A DNA stretch of 64,000 nucleotides from Mycolicibacter minnesotensis (lineage in GTDB: Bacteria > Actinomycetota > Actinomycetes > Mycobacteriales > Mycobacteriaceae). Under the pieces are notes generated by a model. That model saw nothing but the letters and a program-made list of their open reading frames with translations. It made no database searches and was not told the origin of the DNA. Positions 47,936 to 57,136 of this stretch are shown here, one piece after another. The number at the start of each line of letters is the position of its first letter. Within the stretch, counting starts at the first letter, position 1. The translations under genes and the position numbers were made by a program. Location of the stretch: positions 186,001 through 250,000 of the forward strand of contig NZ_AP022589.1 in the NCBI RefSeq assembly GCF_010731755.1, in the 5' to 3' direction.

Positions 47936-49195
47936 TCACCCGAGCAGACCCTTGGCGATGTGGGTGACCTGGACCTCGTTGCTGCCGGCGTAGATCATCA
48001 GCGATTTGGCGTCCCGGGCCAGCTGTTCCACCCGGTACTCGGTCATGTAGCCGTTGCCGCCGAACAGTTGCACCGCCTCCATCGCGACCTCGGTGGCCAC
48101 CTCCGAGGAGTACAGCTTTATCGCCGATGCCTCGGCCAGCGTCGGGATCTTGCCGTGCTTGGCCTTCTCCAGCGTCTGGAACACCATGTTCTGCACGTTG
48201 ATCCGGGCCACCTCCATCTTGGCCAGCTTGAGTTGGATCAGCTGGAATTGGCCGATGTTGCGGCCCCACAGGGTGCGACTCTTGGCGTACTCGACGCAGA
48301 GCCGGTGGCACTCGTTGATGATCCCCAGCGCCAGTGCGGCGACCCCGACCCGTTCGGCGACGAAGTTGGCCCGGGCACTGTCACGCCCGTCGCCGCCGGT
48401 GTGCTCTTCGGTCTCGCCTAGCAGCCGGTCGCGGCCCAGCCGCACGTCGTCGAAGAACAACTCACCGGTCGGCGAGGAGTGCATGCCCATCTTCTTGAAC
48501 GGCTTGCCCTGGGTCAGGCCCGGCATGCCGGCGTCGAGGACGAAGGTGAGCACCTTGCGGGTGCGCGGATCGGCGCCGTCCTGTGCCGTCTCTTCGACGA
48601 GCTTGGCGTAGACGATGAGAGTGTCGGCGTAGGGACCGTTGGTGATGAACGTCTTCTGGCCGTTGAGGATGTAGTCGTCACCGTCGCGCCGGACATAGGT
48701 CTTCATCCCGCCGAACGCGTCGGAACCCGCATCCGGCTCGGTGATCGCCCAGGCGGCGATCTTTTCCAGGGTGACCAGCTCCGGCAACCAGCGCTCCTGC
48801 TGCGCCAGGGTGCCGCGCGACATGATCGTGGCTGCTCCCAGGCCGAGACTGACGCCGACCGCGGCGACCAATCCCAAGCTGACGCCCGCGAGTTCGCTGA
48901 CCAGGATCAATCCCATCGAGGCCTGAGCGCCCAGATCGCCGAAGCCGCCTTCCGACGACGCCGCCGGCCTGCTCTCGCCTTCGGCGGTCTGCCTCGCGTG
49001 CGCCTTCTCCAGTCGGCTTTTGATGGCTTCGGCCGCGAGCACGTCGATCCCGAAGTCGGCGAACAGCTTCCGCAGGATCGGATACGGCGGCAGTTCGCCG
49101 CTCTCCAATGCGTCGAGGTTCGGCCGAACCTCCCGGTCGATGAATTCCCGGACGCTGTCCCGGATGAGTTCGTCGGTGTCGGACCACTCGATCAT
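47936..49195 (-). CDS. fadE21: Acyl-CoA dehydrogenase (FadE21-like)
   Basis: 419 residues with 'AAWAITEPDAGSDAFGGMKT' (FAD site), 'LNGQKTFITNGPYADTLIVYA', 'KMGMHSSPTGELFFDDVRL' and the C-terminal 'QLFGGNGYMTEYRVEQLARDAKSLMIYAGSNEVQ', whose Gly-Ser-Asn-Glu region supplies the base. It oxidises an acyl-CoA to enoyl-CoA. It corresponds by position to Rv2789c. It is the last gene of a five-gene beta-oxidation-like operon starting at the ltp1-like gene. Confidence 0.88.
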   Translation of the reverse strand: MIEWSDTDELIRDSVREFIDREVRPNLDALESGELPPYPILRKLFADFGIDVLAAEAIKSRLEKAHARQTAEGESRPAASSEGGFGDLGAQASMGLILVSELAGVSLGLVAAVGVSLGLGAATIMSRGTLAQQERWLPELVTLEKIAAWAITEPDAGSDAFGGMKTYVRRDGDDYILNGQKTFITNGPYADTLIVYAKLVEETAQDGADPRTRKVLTFVLDAGMPGLTQGKPFKKMGMHSSPTGELFFDDVRLGRDRLLGETEEHTGGDGRDSARANFVAERVGVAALALGIINECHRLCVEYAKSRTLWGRNIGQFQLIQLKLAKMEVARINVQNMVFQTLEKAKHGKIPTLAEASAIKLYSSEVATEVAMEAVQLFGGNGYMTEYRVEQLARDAKSLMIYAGSNEVQVTHIAKGLLG

Positions 49196-49245
49196 CTTTT
49201 ACTCCGTCTCCTCAGCATCACTTCGTTCTGCATCGTCGCCGGCGG

Positions 49246-50112
49246 CTATGGCAACCTCGCCGCGATGTCGTCGATCTGCCAGATGCCTTCGGTCTCAATA
49301 GTGTCGGTGTCGTGCCAGCCGGCCAGCCGCGAGATGGCACCACCCTGCACCGCATACACCGCGCCGGTGATCGGACACTTCTCGGTAGCCAGGTAGGCCA
49401 CCAGCGGTGAAATGTTGGCCGGACTGAACAGGTCCAACTCCCCGTCCTCCGGTTCTGCCATCAATGCGCCCATGCCGGGAGTCGCCAAGGTGAGTCGCGT
49501 ACGGGCGATTGGGGCGATGGCGTTGACCCGCACCCCGTAGCGGTCCAGTTCCTCGGCGGCGATCAGGGTCAGTGCGGCGATCCCGGCCTTGGCCGCGCCG
49601 TAGTTCGCCTGCCCGGCGTTGGGCAGCGTAACCCCGGAACCCGAGGCGGTGTTGATCACGGCGGCGTTGGGCTGATCCCCTGCCTTGGACTGCGCCTTCC
49701 AGTAGGACGCGGCGTGGTGCAGCATCGCGAAGTGCCCCTTGAGGTGCACCTCGACCACGGCATCCCACTGCGCCTCTTCCATGCCCGGGATGAACGCGTC
49801 CCGCAAGATTCCGGCGTTGTTCACCAACACATCCAGCCGACCGAACTCGTCGATGGCCTGCTGGACAAGCCCTTGCGCGCAGGACCACTCGGAGACGCTG
49901 TCGGTGTTGGCCACCGCCCGCCCGCCGGCCGCCACGATCTCGTCGACGACCTGCTGCGCGGTGGTGGCGTCAGCACCCTCACCGGCATTGCTTCCGCCCA
50001 AGTCGTTGACCACCACCGCAGCCCCTTCGGCCGCGAAGAGCAGCGCGTGCTCCCGCCCGATTCCTCGGCCGGCGCCGGTGATGACGGCGACACGGCCTTC
50101 TAGTACACCCAT
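49246..50112 (-). CDS. SDR-family 3-hydroxyacyl-CoA dehydrogenase-like protein
   Basis: 288 residues. It has 'VAVITGAGRGIGREHALLFAAEGAAVVVNDLGG' at the start, 'NNAGILRDAF', Ser in 'INTASGSG' and 'YGAAKAGI' with Tyr-Lys. The long NDLGGSNAG insert and the C-terminal extension resemble the dehydrogenase part of multifunctional enzyme type 2. An AAGGGAAC site precedes ATG 50112. It lies beside a MaoC hydratase, which suggests successive hydration and oxidation steps. Confidence 0.88.
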   Translation of the reverse strand: MGVLEGRVAVITGAGRGIGREHALLFAAEGAAVVVNDLGGSNAGEGADATTAQQVVDEIVAAGGRAVANTDSVSEWSCAQGLVQQAIDEFGRLDVLVNNAGILRDAFIPGMEEAQWDAVVEVHLKGHFAMLHHAASYWKAQSKAGDQPNAAVINTASGSGVTLPNAGQANYGAAKAGIAALTLIAAEELDRYGVRVNAIAPIARTRLTLATPGMGALMAEPEDGELDLFSPANISPLVAYLATEKCPITGAVYAVQGGAISRLAGWHDTDTIETEGIWQIDDIAARLP

Positions 50113-50123
50113 TGATGTTCCCT

Positions 50124-50990
50124 TCAGTCGGCGATGACGGCCAGGCCGTCGGTGATCGCCATTTCGCCGGCGCCTACACGCGCGGTCTCGAATGCGTACG
50201 TCGTGGCGCCGTCGCCGCGACCGCTGGTCCAGATCCGGGTCTCCAGGTCGTCGCCGGGCAGCACCATCTTGGAGAACCGCACTGCCAACCGCCGTAGCCG
50301 GCTGACATCTGAGCCGGCCACCTCGGTGAGCACCGCCCAGGACGTGAACGCCATAGTGCACAGGCCGTGCGCGATGATCCCCGGCAGTCCGGCGTCGCGG
50401 GCGACGTCCTCGTCCAGGTGGATCGGCATCGGATCACCCGCGGCCGGCCCGTAGCGGAACGTCTGGTCGTGGTCGACGTGCTGGACGACCTTGGCCACCG
50501 GCGCCTGCTCGCGCAGCGCGTCATCGAACTTGTGTCCGGGGCTGAGTTCGCCGATCCTTTTGCCCGCATTGTGTCCGCGGAAGAAACAGGTCACGTATTG
50601 CTCGTTGACCAGTTCGCCTTCCTCGGTGCGGCATTCGAGCAGAATCGCCGCGCGGGTGCCTTTCTCCAGTCCTTCGTAGCCGATCATCTTGCCGCGGGAG
50701 ATCAGCTTGTCTCCCGGTCGGATGGGCCGGTGGAACCAGAAGTCCTGTTCGCCGTGCACCACCCGCGGGATCAGCTCTACCGGTGCCACCTCGACGGCTG
50801 GGACCAGCAGTGACTCGAACACCGGCACGATCGCGAACACCGGCGGTGCGAGGTCGCCGCCGCGGTGCGCGGCGATCGGGTCGTTGGTCGCCTCGGCGTA
50901 CTCGACGATCCGCTCGCGGGTGACCTCGAATCGGTCCTCGTCGCTCCATTTGTCCAGCCCGGCATCGTCGAATGCCAGATCGTCGGCCAC
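50124..50990 (-). CDS. MaoC-type double-hotdog enoyl-CoA hydratase 2
   Basis: 288 residues made of two hotdog halves. The C-terminal half carries the hydratase 2 motif 'DPMPIHLDEDVARDAGLPGIIAHGLCTMAF', with catalytic Asp and His near residues 190-215. The N-terminal half starts 'FEVTRERIVEYAEATNDPIAAH'. It hydrates 2-enoyl-CoA to 3-hydroxyacyl-CoA. GTG 50990 lies one base past the stop of the SRPBCC gene. It is similar in type to HtdY of M. tuberculosis. Confidence 0.88.
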   Translation of the reverse strand: MADDLAFDDAGLDKWSDEDRFEVTRERIVEYAEATNDPIAAHRGGDLAPPVFAIVPVFESLLVPAVEVAPVELIPRVVHGEQDFWFHRPIRPGDKLISRGKMIGYEGLEKGTRAAILLECRTEEGELVNEQYVTCFFRGHNAGKRIGELSPGHKFDDALREQAPVAKVVQHVDHDQTFRYGPAAGDPMPIHLDEDVARDAGLPGIIAHGLCTMAFTSWAVLTEVAGSDVSRLRRLAVRFSKMVLPGDDLETRIWTSGRGDGATTYAFETARVGAGEMAITDGLAVIAD

Positions 50991-50991
50991 C

Positions 50992-51432
50992 TCAGGCCGC
51001 CGCCGACGCCAGCGCCTCGAGCTGGGCGAGGGTCTTGTCGAGTTGCTTGGCGCCGTCCTTCTCGACCGCCTTGCCCAGCGCACCCTTGATCAGCGCGCCC
51101 TCGAAGTCGCCGGCCACGCTGAATTGGGAGCCGTCACCATCGGGCGTGACCGTGAAGTCGAAGCGGCACTTCACGCCCGCCATGCCGGTGCCCGACAGTG
51201 TCAGGCTGGTGGGTGCGTCGACCTTCTCGACGGTCCATTCGATCTTGTTCGCCATCCCGAGCATGACGATCTTGGCGGTCAGTGCCGTTCCTTCGGTGAG
51301 AGCGGCCGGCGGCTCGGTGAGCCACTTCTCGTGAATGGTGAACCACTTGTCCCAGCTGGACAGGTCGCCGATGGTGTCCCACAGCGCGTTCGGGCTGACG
51401 GCGAGGCTTTTGGTGGCTTCGATGTGTCCCAT
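50992..51432 (-). CDS. SRPBCC-fold protein of the fadE21/ltp1 operon
   Basis: 146 residues: 'GHIEATKSLAVSPNALWDTIGDLSSWDKWFTIHEKWL' at the start, then strands such as 'SLTLSGTGMAGVKCRFDFTV' and a C-terminal helix. It may bind the steroid or lipid intermediate, or act as a cyclase or chaperone. It has a GAGGAGG site, lies 24 bp after the thiolase-like gene and abuts the MaoC gene. Confidence 0.78.
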   Translation of the reverse strand: MGHIEATKSLAVSPNALWDTIGDLSSWDKWFTIHEKWLTEPPAALTEGTALTAKIVMLGMANKIEWTVEKVDAPTSLTLSGTGMAGVKCRFDFTVTPDGDGSQFSVAGDFEGALIKGALGKAVEKDGAKQLDKTLAQLEALASAAA

Positions 51433-51456
51433 GGTGCGTCCTCCTCGGGTGATGGC

Positions 51457-52662
51457 TCAGCGCTCGGCGCGCTGGTAGGCGGTGACCACGGCGGCGCCGC
51501 CGAGGCCGATGTTGTGTTGCAGGGCGGCGGTGACATCCGGCACCTGGCGCTTGTCGGCGTCACCGCGGAGCTGCCAGGTCAGTTCCGAGCACTGCGCCAA
51601 ACCGGTGGCCCCCAGCGGGTGTCCCTTGGAGATCAGTCCGCCAGACGGATTGACCACCCAGCGCCCCCCGTAGGTGGTGTCGCCGTCGTCGATCAGCCGG
51701 GGCGCATCACCCTGCGCGCACAGCCCCAGCGCTTCGTAGAGCAACAGTTCGTTGGCCGAGAAGCAGTCGTGCAGCTCGATCACTTGAAAGTCTTCGGGAC
51801 CCAGGCCGGACTGCTGGTAGACGCGCTGTGCGGCTTGCACATTCATGTCGTAGCCGATGAGATTCTTTGCGCTGCCGTCGAAGGTGGAGCCGAAGTCGGT
51901 GGTCATCGCCTGTCCGACGATTTCGACGGCGCGGCCGGCCAGGCCGTGCTTGTCGACGAATGCTTCGCTTGCCAGGATCGCCGCTCCGGAGCCGTCCGAG
52001 GTCGGCGAGCATTGCAGCTTGGTCAGGGGGTCGTAGATCATCCGCGAGCCCAGGATGTCTTCGAGGCTGTATTCGTCCTGGAACTGGGCGTAGGGGTTGT
52101 TGACCGAATGCTTGTGGTTCTTGTAGCCGATCTTGGCGAAATGCTCGGCGGTGGAACCGTGTTGTTTGATGTGCTCGCGGCCGGCGGCGCCGAACATCCA
52201 CGGCGCCACGGGGAACAGCACTTCGGAGATCTCGGCCAGCGCGAGCACATGCTTTTCCATCGGCTGGGCGCGGTCGTCGTAGGTGGACCCCAGCGAGCCG
52301 GGCTGCATCTTCTCGAAGCCCAGTGCGATGGTGCAGTCGGCCAGCCCGCCCCGGATCGCCTGGGCGGCCAGATACAGCGCAGTCGACCCGGTCGAACAGT
52401 TGTTGTTGACATTGACTACGGGAATCCCGGTCAGTCCCAACTCGTACAGTGCCCGCTGCCCCGAGGTGGACTCGCCATAGACGTAACCGACGTAGCCCTG
52501 CTCCACCTCGCGGTAGTCGATCCCAGCGTCGGCCAAAGCCTTGGTGCCGGATTCCCGGGCCATGTCGGGGTAGTCCCACGCCGATCCGTCGTCGTTGGTT
52601 CGCCGGCCCGGCTTCTCGAACTTCGTCATGCCGACGCCGATTACGTACACCTTGTTCGCCAT
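51457..52662 (-). CDS. ltp1: Lipid-transfer-protein-type thiolase (Ltp1-like)
   Basis: 401 residues, the length of Rv2790c. Thiolase fold: '[17 protein letters not shown]', the active-site Cys in '[14 protein letters not shown]' near residue 90, '[17 protein letters not shown]' and '[17 protein letters not shown]' with the His. SCP2-type thiolases and their aldolase relatives shorten sterol or methyl-branched side chains. ATG 52662 has an AAAGGGAACC site. It heads the operon ltp1-SRPBCC-MaoC-SDR-fadE21. A palindromic operator candidate lies upstream. Confidence 0.9.
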   Translation of the reverse strand: MANKVYVIGVGMTKFEKPGRRTNDDGSAWDYPDMARESGTKALADAGIDYREVEQGYVGYVYGESTSGQRALYELGLTGIPVVNVNNNCSTGSTALYLAAQAIRGGLADCTIALGFEKMQPGSLGSTYDDRAQPMEKHVLALAEISEVLFPVAPWMFGAAGREHIKQHGSTAEHFAKIGYKNHKHSVNNPYAQFQDEYSLEDILGSRMIYDPLTKLQCSPTSDGSGAAILASEAFVDKHGLAGRAVEIVGQAMTTDFGSTFDGSAKNLIGYDMNVQAAQRVYQQSGLGPEDFQVIELHDCFSANELLLYEALGLCAQGDAPRLIDDGDTTYGGRWVVNPSGGLISKGHPLGATGLAQCSELTWQLRGDADKRQVPDVTAALQHNIGLGGAAVVTAYQRAER

Positions 52663-52696
52663 GGTTCCCTTTCGCGTCCGACCAATGGCCAGAAAC

Positions 52697-52714
52697 ATAC
52701 AGTCCTGACTGCAT
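52697..52714. promoter_or_regulatory. Palindromic TetR-type operator upstream of ltp1
   Basis: ATACAGTC-CT-GACTGCAT is an 18-bp dyad with 7 of 8 positions paired. It lies 35 bp before the ltp1 start, overlapping a TATGTT -10-like box on the minus strand. The adjacent TetR gene is the natural ligand for it. It would repress the ltp1-fadE21 operon. Confidence 0.55.
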
Positions 52715-52775
52715 CTTTACAAGGGTGTCCAGAGCGACGCGGTAGGGCGAGGGTGATGTGTTGTCGGCCTGCGAA

Positions 52776-53411
52776 TCAGCCGGACGGCGGCAAAACGCCG
52801 GCGGCGACCTGACGCAGGTGCACGCAGGCGCGATCCCAGCGTCGCCGGGCGCGCAGCGGATCGTCGTCGACGAAGTTTGACACCAGGATGCCGCGCAGCG
52901 CGTCCATCGCGGTGTAGACCACGTTGCGAATCGCCTTCTGCGCCGGGTGCCCGGGCATCAGCTGGGCGATCGCGGCAACCAAGGTGGCGTTGACGACGCC
53001 TTCTACCCGTTCGATGTGCTGCGCGAGGACCCGGTCGGTGCGGGCGGCGACCCAAAGTTCCACCGTGGCAATGAACATCGGCCCTTGATGCGCTTCCCAA
53101 AGGAAGTCCAGGGCGGTTGCCACCGGATCCGGAATCGACCGGACCTGGCCGAGTTCACGAATCGCGGCCTGCGTGCGCTGCTGGGCGAGGTGCTCGACGG
53201 CGGCGACGACAAGGTCTTCCTTCGAGCGGAAATGATGGATCTGGGCGCCCCGGGTGACGCCGGCCAGCTCGGCGATGCGCGGCGTCGTGGTGCCGGAGTA
53301 GCCGTAGTTCACCAGGCATTCGATGGTGGCGTCGAGCAGCCGCGTCCGCATCGCGGCGCTGCGCTCGGCCTGGGTGCGCCGCACCGCCGGTGCCGTATTG
53401 CTCGCCGCCAT
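52776..53411 (-). CDS. TetR-family regulator of the ltp1/fadE21 operon
   Basis: 211 residues. The HTH reads 'TPRIAELAGVTRGAQIHHFRSKEDLVVAA' (about residues 38-68), followed by a TetR_C-type helical domain. It lies immediately upstream of the beta-oxidation operon on the same strand, with about 110 bp between its stop and ltp1, containing the palindromic operator. It likely responds to an acyl-CoA intermediate. Confidence 0.88.
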   Translation of the reverse strand: MAASNTAPAVRRTQAERSAAMRTRLLDATIECLVNYGYSGTTTPRIAELAGVTRGAQIHHFRSKEDLVVAAVEHLAQQRTQAAIRELGQVRSIPDPVATALDFLWEAHQGPMFIATVELWVAARTDRVLAQHIERVEGVVNATLVAAIAQLMPGHPAQKAIRNVVYTAMDALRGILVSNFVDDDPLRARRRWDRACVHLRQVAAGVLPPSG

Positions 53412-53520
53412 CCCACCACCTCCGACTCACCGACTCCCACAAGGCCCGCGCGTCAGCATAACGTCCGGGTACACCTTTACCTACGTTCGTGTCGGCATGT
53501 AACTGCCTCGGGCGGTCTCC

Positions 53521-54498
53521 TCACCACACCATGTGCACCTGTTCGGCCCAGCCGAGGAGACCGGTCACGGCGACATCGGTCCCGTCGTCGGTGCGGATGC
53601 GCCCGTCGTAGTGCCCGAAACACTGATGGGTGCCGGGCAATGGCGACCGGTGGTGAAATGGGGTGAACGTCAGCTGCACCTGATCGGAGTCGGGCGTTCG
53701 GATTGTCCAGGGCCCGCTGTACTCGGGGTAGTGCCAGTCCAACTCGGCGCCGATCTTGCTCAGTCGGCCATCGACGCAGAGCGCGTTTTCGGTGCTCCCG
53801 GTGCCAACTGTCCACTTGCCGCCCAGCTGTAGGCCGACCGTGCGTCCGTCGGTGCTACCGGAGGCCGCACCCCAGTTCCATACGATGTTGGCCGGCCAGC
53901 GGCCCCGCCCGTGGTCGAGCACACCCCACCCGCCGGCGAAGTCATAGGTCTGGGCTCCTACCCGAACGATTCCCGAAGCGGGCCGCGCGGTGTGCTTGGC
54001 GGTGTACTGGAATCTGCTCTCGCTCCACGGCACCACCACTGCCAGCGTCTCGTGCTCGGGCGGCAGCGTGACAAACAGGTCGCCGGCCATCGGGCCGGCA
54101 GAGGTCTTGCAGGAGAACCGAATCCGCGTGCCGTCAGGCTCGGTGGTGAGATCGATCGCGATCAGGCCACGAGCGGTTGCCGGTCCATCGCCGAGGCTCG
54201 ACGGTAGCGCTATCCCCCACCCACCCGGGTGCAGACAACTCCGGCTCACCTCACGCCCGGAATAGTCCAGGAACAAGACGTTGCTCACCCCGAGATAGTC
54301 GAGGTCGGCGACGGTGACCGCGATCAGATGGGTGGGCGTCGTGACACACCAGTACTCCCACCGCTTCGTGCGGCCCCAGCCACGCAGGTTGCAGCGGTGC
54401 TGCGGAGTTCGGGTCCAACCGATGGCAGCCGGGTTCAGCTGCCCGGTCGAGGTACACAGATCGACGGCCTGAGTGATCTCGCACTCGTTGGTGGCCAC
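53521..54498 (-). CDS. DUF2804 family protein
   Basis: 325 residues, mostly beta: 'RWEYWCVTTPTHLIAVTVADLDYLGVSNV', 'DFAGGWGVLDHGRGRWPANIVWNWGAASG', 'GLQLGGKWTVGTGSTENALCVDG' and 'YDGRIRTDDG'. These match the DUF2804 layout, resembling the hydroxyneurosporene synthase/CrtC-like beta fold. The function is unknown. It lies 8 bp upstream of nothing on the same strand except truB, which precedes it, so it may be transcribed with truB. Confidence 0.8.
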   Translation of the reverse strand: MATNECEITQAVDLCTSTGQLNPAAIGWTRTPQHRCNLRGWGRTKRWEYWCVTTPTHLIAVTVADLDYLGVSNVLFLDYSGREVSRSCLHPGGWGIALPSSLGDGPATARGLIAIDLTTEPDGTRIRFSCKTSAGPMAGDLFVTLPPEHETLAVVVPWSESRFQYTAKHTARPASGIVRVGAQTYDFAGGWGVLDHGRGRWPANIVWNWGAASGSTDGRTVGLQLGGKWTVGTGSTENALCVDGRLSKIGAELDWHYPEYSGPWTIRTPDSDQVQLTFTPFHHRSPLPGTHQCFGHYDGRIRTDDGTDVAVTGLLGWAEQVHMVW

Positions 54499-54505
54499 CG
54501 GCGGA

Positions 54506-55393
54506 CTATAGCGTCGCCGGACGGATGACGACCACCGATTTGGTCCGCCGTCCCGAGTCCTCCAGCAGCGCGATCACCCGGCCGTCGGGAGCGGTGGCCG
54601 CATAGATGCCCGCTATGTCGGCGGGCGCCAGCGGCCGGCCGTGGCCGGCATCGACGGCTTCCTCGGCGGAGAGGTCGCGGCGCGGAAACGTCTGTAGGCA
54701 GGCATCATCGAGGCTGTAGCTCAGCGCGGGACGCTCCCCCAGTTCCTCGAGGGTGCGGGCCTGGTCCAGCCCGAAGCTGCCGGCCCGGGTTCGCCGCAAT
54801 GCGGTCAGATGCCCGCCGACTTCCAGGGCGTTGCCCATGTCGCGGGCAAGCGCACGGATGTAGGTTCCCGCTGAACAGTCCACCTCGACGTCCAGATCCA
54901 CGAACTGCTCTTCGCGCCGTAGCGCCAGCAACGCGAAGCGCGTGATGTGCACCGGCCGGGCGGCCAGCTCGACGGGGTTGCCTTCCCTGGCCAGCTGATA
55001 GGACCGCTTGCCGGCGACCTTGATGGCGCTGACCGTCGAGGGCACCTGCGCTATATCGCCACGCAACCCGGCGATCGCCGCACCGATCTGCTGTTCGGTG
55101 ACGTGCGCCGCCGGTGTCGTCGCCAGGACCTCACCTTCGGCATCCTCGGTCGAGGTGGTCTGCCCCAGGCGGATGGTGGCGGCGTACGACTTCTGCGACG
55201 TGGTCAGCAAACCCAGGATCTTGGTGGCACGTTCGATGCCGATCACCAGCACCCCGGTTGCCATCGGATCGAGTGTTCCGGCGTGGCCCACCTTGCGGGT
55301 GCCGAAGAATCTGCGACACCGCGCAACGACGTCGTGGCTGGTGATTCCCGCGGGTTTGTCGACGATCACCAGGCCGGCCGGCACTGCACTCAC
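54506..55393 (-). CDS. truB: tRNA pseudouridine-55 synthase
   Basis: 295 residues. It has '[22 protein letters not shown]' at the start and the catalytic Asp in '[20 protein letters not shown]' near residue 40, then '[15 protein letters not shown]' and a C-terminal PUA-like part. It makes pseudouridine 55 in the T-loop of tRNAs. It corresponds to Rv2793c. GTG 55393 overlaps the pptT stop by 4 bp (GTGA). Confidence 0.95.
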   Translation of the reverse strand: MSAVPAGLVIVDKPAGITSHDVVARCRRFFGTRKVGHAGTLDPMATGVLVIGIERATKILGLLTTSQKSYAATIRLGQTTSTEDAEGEVLATTPAAHVTEQQIGAAIAGLRGDIAQVPSTVSAIKVAGKRSYQLAREGNPVELAARPVHITRFALLALRREEQFVDLDVEVDCSAGTYIRALARDMGNALEVGGHLTALRRTRAGSFGLDQARTLEELGERPALSYSLDDACLQTFPRRDLSAEEAVDAGHGRPLAPADIAGIYAATAPDGRVIALLEDSGRRTKSVVVIRPATL

Positions 55394-56049
55394 AGCACGA
55401 TCGCCGTCAGCACCAGACCACCGGCCACCGACCATCGGCCACCCAGCTCGGTCAGCGGCGGTCCGGACAACGCCACGGGGTCAACGAGGATGCGCGAGGA
55501 AAACGTGCCGTCGGGATCGAAGGTGATGTGCGCATCTTCGAAACCCAGCCACCGCCTGGTCAACGGGAACCATGCCTTATAGGTGGCCTCTTTGGCGCAG
55601 AACAGGATTCGGTCCCAGTGCTGGCCTTCCGGCAACTCCGCGAGTTGGTCGCGCTCGACGGGCAGACTGACGGCTTTGAGCACGCCGTCGGGCAGTACGT
55701 CGTGCGGTTCGGCGTCGATCCCCACCGATCGCACCGCCGCGCTGCGGCCCACCACTGCGCCGCGGAACCCCGCGCAGTGCGTCAAACTGCCGACCACGCC
55801 CTCAGGCCACGAAGGTTCGCCCTTCTCCCCCTTGAGGATCGCCACCGGCGGCTGACCGAGCTCCTCCAGAGCCAGCCGGGCGCAGTAGCGCGCGGTGACG
55901 AACTCGTTGCGGCGCTTAGCAACCGAACGTGCGACCAGCGGCTCCTCCTCGGGGAGCGGCGCCAGTCCAGGCGGATCGTCGTAACGTTCGGCCCAGGCCA
56001 GCGATCCCGTCGGAACCCCGTCGAGCACCCTGTCCAGCAACCCGCTCAT
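55390..56049 (-). CDS. pptT: 4'-phosphopantetheinyl transferase PptT
   Basis: 219 residues of the Sfp type: '[23 protein letters not shown]', the Mg-binding pair in '[16 protein letters not shown]' and '[27 protein letters not shown]' with K-E-A-x3-K. It loads phosphopantetheine from CoA onto acyl carrier proteins of mycolate, siderophore and polyketide pathways, and is essential in M. tuberculosis (Rv2794c). It overlaps truB downstream and pptH upstream by 4 bp each. Confidence 0.96.
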   Translation of the reverse strand: MSGLLDRVLDGVPTGSLAWAERYDDPPGLAPLPEEEPLVARSVAKRRNEFVTARYCARLALEELGQPPVAILKGEKGEPSWPEGVVGSLTHCAGFRGAVVGRSAAVRSVGIDAEPHDVLPDGVLKAVSLPVERDQLAELPEGQHWDRILFCAKEATYKAWFPLTRRWLGFEDAHITFDPDGTFSSRILVDPVALSGPPLTELGGRWSVAGGLVLTAIVL

Positions 56050-57011
56050 CGTGCCTGCCGCCTGCGTAGCCGCTCGGTGAATTTCGCGCTGGCCTCCCGC
56101 ATCTCATCGGTGATGACGAAGTGCCCGCCGAACTCGTTGAGGTAGCCGGGAGCGTACTGCGGTTCCGGCAGGATCTGTCGCAGCCATCGATGCGGCCGGC
56201 GGCGGCGCCACTCCCGCGGATAGCCCACCGAAACCTCCTCGAAGCGCACCCCGTCGTAGTACGTGGTGCGCGGGATGTGCAGATGGCCGTAGACCGAACA
56301 CGTCGCGTTGTAGCGGGTGTGCCAGTCGGCGGTTTCGACGGTGCCGCACCAGAGCGAGAACTCCGGATAGAACAGCGCATCGCAGGGCTGGCGCACCATC
56401 GGGAAGTGGTTGACCAGCACAGTCGGCGTCATCCAGTCCAGGTCGTCCAGGCGCTTTCGGGTGACCGCGACCCGGTCACGACACCACGCATCCCGGGTGC
56501 CGTATGGCTCGGGCGACAGCAGGAACTCGTCGGTGGCCACCACGTTGTTCTCCCGCGCGATCGCCAGGCCCTCGGCTTTGGTGGACGCTCCGTCCGGCAG
56601 GAAGGTGTAGTCGTAGAGCAGGAACATCGGCACGATCGTGGCGGGGCCGCCCTGCTCGGTCCAGACCGGGAAGGGATGCTCGGGCGTGAGGACACCCATC
56701 TGGTCGCACATGTCGACGAGGTAGTCATAGCGCGACCGGCCGAACACCTGCATCGGGTCCTTCGTGGTGGTCCACAGCTCGTGGTTTCCCGGAACCCAGA
56801 TCACCTTCGCGAAGCGTTTGCGCAGCAGGTCCAGCGCCCAACGGATCTCGTCGGTGCGCTCTGCGACGTCACCGGCAACGATCAGCCAGTCGTCACCGGT
56901 GGCTGGATGCAGATCCTCGGTGATCGGCTTGTTGCCGAGATGCCCGGTGTGCAGATCGGAGATGGCCCACAGGGTGGGGCCGTCAGCGGCCCTCGGCGTG
57001 TGGGTGGTCAC
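56046..57011 (-). CDS. pptH: Phosphopantetheinyl hydrolase PptH (metallophosphoesterase)
   Basis: 321 residues of a calcineurin-like phosphoesterase. Motifs: 'AISDLHTGHLGN', 'IVAGDVAERTDEIRW', 'WVPGNHELW', 'VLVNHFPM' and 'VYGHLHIPRTTYY'. It corresponds to Rv2795c, the hydrolase that removes phosphopantetheine from carrier proteins and so opposes PptT. Its stop overlaps the pptT ATG, keeping the opposing pair translationally coupled. Confidence 0.93.
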   Translation of the reverse strand: MTTHTPRAADGPTLWAISDLHTGHLGNKPITEDLHPATGDDWLIVAGDVAERTDEIRWALDLLRKRFAKVIWVPGNHELWTTTKDPMQVFGRSRYDYLVDMCDQMGVLTPEHPFPVWTEQGGPATIVPMFLLYDYTFLPDGASTKAEGLAIARENNVVATDEFLLSPEPYGTRDAWCRDRVAVTRKRLDDLDWMTPTVLVNHFPMVRQPCDALFYPEFSLWCGTVETADWHTRYNATCSVYGHLHIPRTTYYDGVRFEEVSVGYPREWRRRRPHRWLRQILPEPQYAPGYLNEFGGHFVITDEMREASAKFTERLRRRQAR

Positions 57012-57136
57012 GAGGGTTCAGAGTAGCGACGATCAGTGGTCGCGCAGAATTAGAACGTGTTCTTGCCTTCGGGGCAGTGGCCGACGCCACAACTTGTAGA
57101 CTCCCGGCAATAAACCGGGTGGAAGCGAGGAGTGTC

